A stretch of DNA of 12,924 bases from NCBI GenBank assembly GCA_018666235.1, contig JABJAB010000041.1:1-12924 (forward strand), read 5' to 3'. The stretch's first letter is position 1. Each line of letters starts with the position of its first letter. Source of the DNA: Ilumatobacter sp. (GTDB taxonomy: Bacteria > Actinomycetota > Acidimicrobiia > Acidimicrobiales > Ilumatobacteraceae). Below, one piece after another: positions 1 through 5,494 of this stretch. Under the pieces are notes generated by a model. That model had not been told where the DNA came from. It did no database searches and saw only the letters and a list, made by a program, of their open reading frames with translations. Both the position numbers and the translations under genes were made by a program.

Positions 1-1311
1 GCTCGGCTCACCAGTCGATTGTCGACCGTTCTGCCGGGCTTGGAGCGCCACTTCTGCCTGGGACTCCAGCACCGCCTGATCAACCTCGTCGAGCCAGAGC
101 CACTGCGCGTAGGTCGCAAAGCTCTCGTTGAGCCACAGGTCCGACCACGTTGCCGGGCTGACTGTGTTTCCGAACCACTGGTGCGCGAGTTCGTGCGCAA
201 GCAGGAGGTGCTGAATGAAGCCCACCTCGCCGCGACGGAAGTCGGCAGCAGCAAACAATGAGCGGCCCTGGGTCTCCATTGCCAGACCCGAAGGGCTGTC
301 GATGAACGCCAGCCCGTACTCGCTCAGCGGATACGGCCCGAATCGCTCCTCGAAAAACGCCATCTGTGGCGCGATCTGCTCGAAGAACACGCGGTGCACG
401 TCTGCAGTCCCCGACGGTACGAGGTGTGTGATCGGAAGATCAGCGCCTGACTCAAGTGCAATCGAAGCGTCCTCGATGAGCTCATAGTCGCCGATGACGA
501 GATGCACGAGATAGGTCGACATCGGGTCCTCGCTCTCCCAGATCCACGCCTCGGTCGCGCCGCCGCGCTGGATCAACGTCCCATTCGCCGAGACGACGTC
601 GGCTTCGGGTGCCGTCACTTCGAATCGCCACAGTGCCTTGTCTGAGGGGTGATCGTTGCTCGGCAGCCAGGTCCGTGCCCCGTCTGGCTCGTTGAGCACA
701 TAGGCGCCTCCCTCGGTTGGGAACCATCCCACGGGCAGCCCGACCGCCGAGGTGCCGCCATCCGGCGATGCCGAATAACTGACGGTGGCAACGACAACAT
801 CGTCCCGGTTCGCCGGGAGGTCGATGAGAAGTTCCTCGAAGGACTGTTCAAAGACTGCCGCGGCTCCATCGACAAGGACGGTGTCGACGTCGAAACCGAT
901 CGCGTCGAGCGACAATTGCGAGAGGTTCGGCGCGACCGCCGTGGTGATGTCGATCATGGCATCGAAGGTTTCCGCTGCCACATCAACATCAAGCACAACG
1001 TCGTAGGAAAGCACATCAACCCCAGGCGCTCCGAGTTCCGGGAAGAGTCGATCGTCGAGACCCTGCGAAAATTCGACTGGCTCGGCCGGGAGATCTGTCG
1101 TCGTCGTCGGAACGGTCGTCGCCGTTTCTGTCGCCGACGGAACGGATTCTTCAACCGAGGCTTCGGGCTCGGCAGGCAACGTCGACGCAGGCGCAGGCGC
1201 AGGAATCGTGTCAGCCCGCTCGGACGAGACATCGCCAGCGTCAGCCGCACAAGCCGCCATGAGCAGCGCGAGGCTCAGCAGGAGGGCTGCGCGTCGCGCC
1301 GGTTGGTACAC
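1..1311 (-). CDS. Secreted M1-family zinc aminopeptidase lipoprotein (3' end outside window)
   Basis: This is a metallo-aminopeptidase of the M1 (gluzincin) family, probably anchored outside the membrane, where it would trim N-terminal residues from peptides. I see 437 codons of one open frame running off the left edge. Reading from GTG 1311, residues 2-20 form a lipoprotein signal (Arg6-Arg7, a Leu-rich core, then MAA before Cys21). A Thr/Pro/Glu-rich linker follows to about residue 75. The zinc motif HELAH is at 373-377 and the third ligand is Glu396 in LNESF, with the family's HEXXH-X18-E spacing. The substrate-binding GxMEN motif appears as GLAMET (342-347), so the usual Asn is Thr. The catalytic Tyr should lie beyond the window. 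GTG 1311 was chosen because it gives a full signal peptide and sits six bases after a TACGAT -10 box; ATG 1260 would lose the signal. The gap to the upstream ProA-like gene is 40 bases. The family call is sure; the natural substrate is unknown. Confidence 0.93.
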   Translation of the reverse strand, partial: MYQPARRAALLLSLALLMAACAADAGDVSSERADTIPAPAPASTLPAEPEASVEESVPSATETATTVPTTTTDLPAEPVEFSQGLDDRLFPELGAPGVDVLSYDVVLDVDVAAETFDAMIDITTAVAPNLSQLSLDAIGFDVDTVLVDGAAAVFEQSFEELLIDLPANRDDVVVATVSYSASPDGGTSAVGLPVGWFPTEGGAYVLNEPDGARTWLPSNDHPSDKALWRFEVTAPEADVVSANGTLIQRGGATEAWIWESEDPMSTYLVHLVIGDYELIEDASIALESGADLPITHLVPSGTADVHRVFFEQIAPQMAFFEERFGPYPLSEYGLAFIDSPSGLAMETQGRSLFAAADFRRGEVGFIQHLLLAHELAHQWFGNTVSPATWSDLWLNESFATYAQWLWLDEVDQAVLESQAEVALQARQNGRQSTGEPS

Positions 1312-1317
1312 GAGAAA

Positions 1318-1323
1318 ATCGTA
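1318..1323 (-). promoter_or_regulatory. Candidate -10 box (TACGAT) for the M1 peptidase, leaderless geometry
   Basis: On the minus strand the order is TACGAT, TTTCTC, GTG. The spacing places the expected transcription start on the G of the GTG codon. There is no convincing Shine-Dalgarno sequence upstream, which fits a leaderless message. No good -35 hexamer is visible; the -35 position (about 1341-1346) is occupied by one end of a palindrome. The same geometry occurs at two other genes in this window. Confidence 0.5.
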
Positions 1324-1342
1324 CTCGGGGGCGACCCCGCAT

Positions 1343-1354
1343 TGACCGCGGTCA
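1343..1354. promoter_or_regulatory. Perfect 12-bp palindrome, possible operator for the M1 peptidase
   Basis: TGACCGCGGTCA is fully self-complementary. It includes the stop codon of the ProA-like gene (1352-1354) and covers the place where the -35 element of the peptidase promoter would lie, given the -10 box at 1318-1323. A dimeric regulator binding here could block or recruit RNA polymerase. This is inferred from position and symmetry only. Confidence 0.35.
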
Positions 1355-2851
1355 GCGGTGTGTCTGGTGGTCGGTCACCGTGGCGCGGTAGCGGACGGTG
1401 TGCACGCTGTCGCCTGACAAAATCGCTCCGCGTCCGAGCATTCGTCCACCCTGCCAATTTGACAGGCCCAGCTCGGGGGCATCGAGTGCGTACTGCCCAT
1501 CGACCCACCGCGTGAAACCGTTGCCCACGAACGGCGCGTCAATTGCGCCGTAGAAGTGATCGTGCTCGTGCAGATCGCTGCTGACAAGCGACGCCGTGAA
1601 GTGAGGGCTGTAGGTGTTGCACAGCACCACGGCCTGGTCCACATCGTCAACAACCACGAGGGTCACCTCGGGCGAGTTCTCCCACTCCCACTCGATGGCA
1701 AGATCAGATTCGGGCAAGACGGTGGCGTAGCACTCGGTGACCGTGCCGGACGCGCGGTCAACGTCGACGCTCCGATCGAACAACTCCGGTGGCAGGAAAG
1801 CGGCCGAGCCATCCACGACGTGCAAACGGGGAGTCGTAAGCCGAGCTGCACCTGCGGCGTCGAGCCCTGCGAGAAAGGCCGGGATCAGTTCAGCAGCTCG
1901 GCCGGCAGGGATCGCACAGACATTCAGCGTGTTGCAGACCTTGCGATCGAGCGAGTGCTGCACGACGGCGCGCAGGGTGTCGGCGTCCGCATGCTCCCCT
2001 GCGACAATCCACGCGCCGCCAGTTCCATGCAGGCTGACCGGAACACCTGACTGCGAGGCCACCGCACCCAATTGGGCAACGGCGGCGCCCGAACCCCGCG
2101 CCACAGCAAGTGCAAGGCGACGATCGCTGAACAAGGCGTGACCGGCGCTGTGAGCCGCCGACTCGACCAGCTGGACGACCCCGTCGGGCAATCCAGACTC
2201 TGCCAGCGCCGGACGGAGTGCATGCTCGACGATCGCCAAAGCAGTGCCGAGTGCATCGGATCCGATGCGAAACACCACAGCGTTGCCGCTCCGCACGACA
2301 CCACAGGCATCCGCGAACACGTTTGGTCGGCCTTCAAAAACAAAACCGACAACACCGAGCGGTGCTCGTCGCGCCTCGACCGACCACCCCTCGTGCTCGA
2401 TGGTTCGAACGATCTCGTCGCGAGATACCGAAGCGTCGCGCCAGCCGCGTAGGCCGGCCACCATGTCGGCCCGCATTGCGGCGCTCAGTTCGAGTCTGGT
2501 GGTGGACCGTCCCCGTTCCCGGGCGCGATCGATGTCCAGTGCGTTGGCCACGGCGATGGGAGCGAACACCGCATCGTCGGCAAGTCTCGCTGCGAAGTGT
2601 TCGAAGAAATCGGAGATCGCATCATCGGTGACAGCGGCCAGCTCAGCGAACCCTGTGCGCGCTGCGGTGACAGCGGCATCGACGATGGCGTGCTCGTTTG
2701 CCGGGATGTGGAGAAGCGCGCCATCCTCCTGGACCACCACCAGCCGATCCCCGACTTGGAATGCGTCGGCAAGTTCGGCAGATACCTCGACCACCTGGTC
2801 ACCACCGAAGACGACCTGTTGACCTGCGGTCAATGCAATGAGGCGGCTCAT
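1352..2851 (-). CDS. ProA-like glutamate-5-semialdehyde dehydrogenase family protein, divergent
   Basis: This belongs to the ProA branch of the aldehyde dehydrogenase superfamily. True ProA reduces gamma-glutamyl phosphate to glutamate-5-semialdehyde with NADPH in proline synthesis. The protein has 499 residues, against about 410-430 for usual ProA. Conserved stretches are APLGVVGFVFEGRPNV (163-178), SGNAVVFRIGSDA (188-200), SGVPVSLHGTGG (268-279) and the catalytic cysteine Cys306 in KVCNTLN. Canonical ProA has a CNALE-type sequence there, so the Glu is replaced by Asn310. Residues 1-52 are an additional strand-rich segment not found in ordinary ProA. The ATG at 2851 overlaps the stop of the upstream oxidoreductase gene by four bases (ATGA), implying translational coupling. 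A longer frame reaches 3109 but lies inside that upstream gene. No proB lies nearby. The family is clear, but given the divergence the substrate may differ from ProA's, so I give no gene symbol. Confidence 0.85.
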   Translation of the reverse strand: MSRLIALTAGQQVVFGGDQVVEVSAELADAFQVGDRLVVVQEDGALLHIPANEHAIVDAAVTAARTGFAELAAVTDDAISDFFEHFAARLADDAVFAPIAVANALDIDRARERGRSTTRLELSAAMRADMVAGLRGWRDASVSRDEIVRTIEHEGWSVEARRAPLGVVGFVFEGRPNVFADACGVVRSGNAVVFRIGSDALGTALAIVEHALRPALAESGLPDGVVQLVESAAHSAGHALFSDRRLALAVARGSGAAVAQLGAVASQSGVPVSLHGTGGAWIVAGEHADADTLRAVVQHSLDRKVCNTLNVCAIPAGRAAELIPAFLAGLDAAGAARLTTPRLHVVDGSAAFLPPELFDRSVDVDRASGTVTECYATVLPESDLAIEWEWENSPEVTLVVVDDVDQAVVLCNTYSPHFTASLVSSDLHEHDHFYGAIDAPFVGNGFTRWVDGQYALDAPELGLSNWQGGRMLGRGAILSGDSVHTVRYRATVTDHQTHR

Positions 2852-3981
2852 TGTCCGAACGCGATGCCCGCCATTTGGGGCAGATCGTCGAGCACAACGG
2901 GGAGTCCTGTCTCGAGCGAGCGGTGCGCTGCAAAGCCGACGGCGGCAGACCAGAGTCCGTCGAGCACGGTCACGTCGGCAGGCCGACCGGAGCGAATCGC
3001 ATCGGCGAAGTCGACGTGCTCGAGGTAACTCGCCCCGTGATGAAGGCCTTGGTGCTTGATGCTGCTGTCGGCGACCGTCTCTTCGGTCACAACGTTGACG
3101 CCACTCCAAATATCATCGGTCCGCTGACCGATGCGGACGATCGACTCCGTGTCGAGCGCCTCAAGCTTTCCCTTGTCGCCCACGACGACGATCTCGCGCT
3201 CGTTCTTGCTCGCCTCTGCGAACATGCACAGATCGAGCATGCCGCGGCTGCCATTCTCGAACTCGACGATGACGTAGGCGTTGTCGAGAATGTCAGACCG
3301 CTCGCCGTTGTACACCTCGTCGAGGTGGTTGACGTCCTGTGATCCTGATGCCATCACGCGAACGGGACGGCTCGCGGTGGCCTGGATCATGAGATCGAAG
3401 AAGTGGCAGCACTTCTCGACGAGGGTGCCCCCCGTGTTCTTGCTGAACCGATTCCAGTTGTCGACTTTGACCAGGAATGGGAAGCGGTGCTCGCGGATGG
3501 CGACCATCTTCACATCGCCAGTGGTGCCGGCGGCGATCTCGGCCATCAACCGTTGGAGGGGAGGCATGTACCGGTACTCCAGACCCATCCAGATCACTTG
3601 TTCAGGCGGTCGTGTGGCGACCAGGTCAGTGATCTCGCGACAGTCATCGAGCGTGGTGCACAGCGGCTTCTCGATAAGGAGGTGGAGACCTGACTCGATC
3701 GCCGGAATCAGGATGTCGTGGTGCGTGAAGTTCGGAGAGGCAATGACGAGCGCATCGCAAAGCCCCGATGCAATCAGCTCCTCCACCGTGCTGAACTTCG
3801 CCAGCGGCGTCTCGGCCCCAACGGCCTGCTGCGCCGAGTCAAGCGAAAGAGAATGAGGGTCAGCCACAGCGGTCACGACGCAATCGTCGAGAGCGAGAAT
3901 GTTCTGGATGTGTTCGACGCCCATCATGCCGACACCGACGACGCCGTACCTGATGGGAGTGTCGCTTGCCTGCGGGCTCAT
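2848..3981 (-). CDS. Gfo/Idh/MocA-family NAD(P)-dependent oxidoreductase
   Basis: A cytoplasmic dehydrogenase of the glucose-fructose oxidoreductase / inositol dehydrogenase family, which oxidises or reduces sugars, cyclitols and related compounds. The 377-residue length is usual for the family. The N-terminal Rossmann fold carries GVGMMG (16-21), and the EKP signature (104-106) supplies Lys105, the expected catalytic or binding lysine. GGTLVEKCCHFFDL (184-197) supplies the conserved His193; the usual Asp four residues before it is Glu189. The C-terminal alpha/beta domain begins around residue 130. ATG 3981 was chosen over ATG 4035 because GAGG lies five bases upstream of it and because the longer form would overlap the start of the divergent gene. 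The stop codon overlaps the start of the ProA-like gene, so the two are one transcription unit. The substrate cannot be told from sequence. Confidence 0.92.
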   Translation of the reverse strand: MSPQASDTPIRYGVVGVGMMGVEHIQNILALDDCVVTAVADPHSLSLDSAQQAVGAETPLAKFSTVEELIASGLCDALVIASPNFTHHDILIPAIESGLHLLIEKPLCTTLDDCREITDLVATRPPEQVIWMGLEYRYMPPLQRLMAEIAAGTTGDVKMVAIREHRFPFLVKVDNWNRFSKNTGGTLVEKCCHFFDLMIQATASRPVRVMASGSQDVNHLDEVYNGERSDILDNAYVIVEFENGSRGMLDLCMFAEASKNEREIVVVGDKGKLEALDTESIVRIGQRTDDIWSGVNVVTEETVADSSIKHQGLHHGASYLEHVDFADAIRSGRPADVTVLDGLWSAAVGFAAHRSLETGLPVVLDDLPQMAGIAFGQ

Positions 3982-3990
3982 AGGGGCCTC

Positions 3991-4000
3991 AGCGTACGCT
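3991..4000. promoter_or_regulatory. Palindromic -10 element (AGCGTACGCT) shared by two divergent genes
   Basis: The perfect 10-bp palindrome lies in the 25-base gap between the oxidoreductase start (3981, minus) and the hydrolase start (4007, plus). Each strand reads TACGCT, matching the TANNNT consensus. On the plus strand TACGCT ends six bases before GTG 4007, so transcription would begin on the start codon. On the minus strand it ends nine bases before ATG 3981, giving a leader of about three bases. Symmetric -10 elements are known to fire in both directions. Upstream -35 matches are poor on both sides. Confidence 0.45.
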
Positions 4001-4006
4001 GCAGGG

Positions 4007-4708
4007 GTGACTGAGAACGCACCTGCTCCCAACAACGACCGTCTCTACTTCCGCCAGCTGTTGTCTGGACGCGACTTCGCGCACGGCGATCAGCTCGCCG
4101 AGCAGATGGTCAACTTCGTCTACGCCATCGGCGATCGAGAGACCGGTGAGTGCGTGCTCGTCGACCCGGCTTACGCCCCGGCAGAACTCATCGACGTTGT
4201 CGCAGCCGACGACATGACCGTGACCGGCGTGCTGGCCACGCACTACCACCCTGACCACGTCGGTGGTTCGATGATGGGCATGGAGATCGACGGCATCGCG
4301 TCGCTGCTCAACAAGATCGACTGTCCGATTCACATTCAGGCCGATGAGACCGAATGGGTCCGAAAGACCACCCACGTCAGCCCCGATCACCTCGTCGAGC
4401 ACGGGTCCGGCGATGTCCTCAGTGTCGGTGCCATCGACATCACCCTGCTGCACACACCTGGTCACACACCCGGCAGCCAGTGTTTTCTCGTCGACGGCAA
4501 GCTTGTTGCGGGCGACACGCTGTTCCTTGACGGCTGCGGCCGAACCGACCTCCCCGGATCCAACGGTGCGCACATGATCGAAAGCTTGCAGCGACTCGCC
4601 AAGGTCCCGGGTGACACGATTCTGTACCCCGGCCACCAATACTCAGCGGCACCGTCGGCACGCATGGACCACGTCGTCCAGCACAACTACATCTTCCAGG
4701 GTCTCTGA
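4007..4708 (+). CDS. MBL-fold metallo-hydrolase, glyoxalase II-like
   Basis: A cytoplasmic metallo-beta-lactamase-fold hydrolase with a binuclear metal site, of the type that includes hydroxyacylglutathione hydrolases, persulfide dioxygenases and other thioester hydrolases. The 233 residues contain all expected ligands: HYHPDH at 79-84 (His79, His81, Asp83, His84), His153 in HTPGHTPGS, Asp170 in AGDTLF, and His210 in PGHQYS. The segment DGCGRTDLPGSN after Asp170 resembles the glyoxalase II / ETHE1 side of the superfamily. GTG 4007 was chosen because the family-like N-terminus (LYFRQLLSGRDFA) follows shortly and because a TACGCT box is six bases upstream. In-frame starts further left, such as 3899, would run into the divergent gene. 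AGGG abuts the GTG but is too close to act as a ribosome site. The gene is divergent from the oxidoreductase and convergent with the LysM gene. Actinobacteria lack glutathione, so the substrate may be a mycothiol or other thiol adduct; that is inference. Confidence 0.92.
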   Translation: MTENAPAPNNDRLYFRQLLSGRDFAHGDQLAEQMVNFVYAIGDRETGECVLVDPAYAPAELIDVVAADDMTVTGVLATHYHPDHVGGSMMGMEIDGIASLLNKIDCPIHIQADETEWVRKTTHVSPDHLVEHGSGDVLSVGAIDITLLHTPGHTPGSQCFLVDGKLVAGDTLFLDGCGRTDLPGSNGAHMIESLQRLAKVPGDTILYPGHQYSAAPSARMDHVVQHNYIFQGL

Positions 4709-4736
4709 GTCACAGCTGCTCAGTCACACCTGCTCG
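4709..4736 (+). repeat. Imperfect 14-bp tandem repeat after the MBL hydrolase stop
   Basis: GTCACAGCTGCTCA is followed directly by GTCACACCTGCTCG, with 12 of 14 positions identical. It begins immediately after the TGA of the hydrolase gene. It may be a simple duplication in a non-coding gap; I see no function. Confidence 0.5.
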
Positions 4737-4760
4737 CGACCCCAAAGCAACTGAGGTCGC
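4736..4760. terminator. Weak hairpin between convergent genes, possible bidirectional terminator
   Basis: GCGACC (4736-4741) can pair with GGTCGC (4755-4760) across a 13-base loop, between the ends of the hydrolase (4708) and LysM (4772) genes. The stem is short and there is no T-tract on either side, so it does not look like a classical intrinsic terminator. Location is the main support. Confidence 0.2.
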
Positions 4761-4771
4761 TGCAACCGGAT

Positions 4772-5413
4772 TTAGCAGTCGGCTTTTGCCGGGATGACGA
4801 TCTTCAGGCCGGGGTAAAACGCCGAGTAGCCACTCGTTCCGGCGTTCGCCGCGTCGAGTGCCTCGACCGTGACATCAAACTTGTTGGCAACCTTCGAACG
4901 GGCGTTGTCACCGTCTTCGATCGTGTACGAACCGGGTGCACAGTTTGAGCCGGTGTCCGGGATCGTCTCGCCGACCGAGGCCTCGCCATCTTCGCCTGCT
5001 GCTGCCGCAACGTCGGTGTCGGCGTCGGTCGCCGCTGCCTGTGTCGTGCCGCCCGGCGGAATCTTGATCTCTTCGCCGGGGAACGGGAACTCGTTGCCGG
5101 TCGCCCACCCGTTGAAGTTGAGGAGATCCTCAAGCGGTACGCCGAATTGATCGGCGACCTTGATCGCGTAGTCACCCGACTGGACGACATACGTCTGCGA
5201 TCCGGTCGCCGTTTCTTCCCCGCCCGACAGCGACGCAATGGTCGTCGTGACCGGATCCTTGACGATGTAGTTGGTGGCGTCGAGGTTGATCGTCGACGCC
5301 GTGGCGCCACTCGTGGCGTCGCTGCCACAGCTCGCGAGAACCAGCGCGCCAGCCACAATTGGCCACGTCAGCACGCTCATCCGACCGAATTTGCCCATGT
5401 TCTTCAAACCCAT
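4772..5413 (-). CDS. Lipoprotein with two LysM domains
   Basis: A 213-residue secreted lipoprotein that probably binds peptidoglycan at the cell surface. Residues 1-28 are a lipoprotein signal with lipobox LASC (26-29), making Cys29 the lipidated residue. LysM domain 1 spans about 74-119 (YVVQSGD ... GEEIKIPP). An acidic, Ala-rich linker follows (about 123-150), then LysM domain 2 at about 162-208 (YTIEDGD ... GLKIVIP). Both domains lack the usual Thr-Leu after the GD motif (GDYAI, GDNAR). Cys158 and the final residue Cys213 bracket domain 2 and could form a disulfide outside the cell. I keep ATG 5413 because TACGAT lies six bases upstream; ATG 5398 would also leave a working signal peptide and has a weak GAAG upstream. 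The gene follows gltD on the same strand after 81 bases, but its own promoter suggests separate transcription. There is no catalytic domain, so the role is binding or scaffolding rather than hydrolysis. Confidence 0.88.
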   Translation of the reverse strand: MGLKNMGKFGRMSVLTWPIVAGALVLASCGSDATSGATASTINLDATNYIVKDPVTTTIASLSGGEETATGSQTYVVQSGDYAIKVADQFGVPLEDLLNFNGWATGNEFPFPGEEIKIPPGGTTQAAATDADTDVAAAAGEDGEASVGETIPDTGSNCAPGSYTIEDGDNARSKVANKFDVTVEALDAANAGTSGYSAFYPGLKIVIPAKADC

Positions 5414-5419
5414 GCGGGC

Positions 5420-5425
5420 ATCGTA
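5420..5425 (-). promoter_or_regulatory. Candidate -10 box (TACGAT) for the LysM lipoprotein, leaderless geometry
   Basis: On the minus strand the order is TACGAT, GCCCGC, ATG, placing the predicted transcript start on the A of the ATG. The spacer just upstream contains the palindrome GTCTC-ATC-GAGAC (5430-5442), which would sit between the -10 and -35 positions and could be a repressor site. No TTGACA-like -35 is visible. The hexamer and spacing match those at the M1 peptidase gene. Confidence 0.5.
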
Positions 5426-5461
5426 CGTGGTCTCATCGAGACAGTGTTGGCAGGGCGGTAT

Positions 5462-5474
5462 GTGTGCGGCACAC
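5462..5474. promoter_or_regulatory. 13-bp palindrome between gltD and the LysM gene
   Basis: GTGTGC, one central G, then GCACAC forms a perfect palindrome 21 bases past the gltD stop codon and about 36 bases upstream of the LysM -10 box. It could be an upstream operator for the LysM gene or, as a small hairpin, part of the gltD 3' end. It lacks a T-tract. Confidence 0.3.
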
Positions 5475-5494
5475 CCATCCTGAATGCCCGACCT

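Noticed and set aside
649..1515. A 288-codon plus-strand, arginine-rich open frame
   Set aside because: It runs antisense across the M1 peptidase N-terminus and the ProA-like C-terminus. The arginine runs come from the opposite strand's Thr/Pro-rich linker codons.
2852..3109. An 86-residue upstream extension of the ProA-like frame
   Set aside because: It lies inside the oxidoreductase gene in another frame, is arginine-rich and non-homologous, and the ATGA overlap gives a far better start at 2851.
4736..4760. A strong intrinsic terminator between the convergent genes
   Set aside because: The stem is only six base pairs with a 13-base loop and no T-tract, so it is kept only as a weak candidate.
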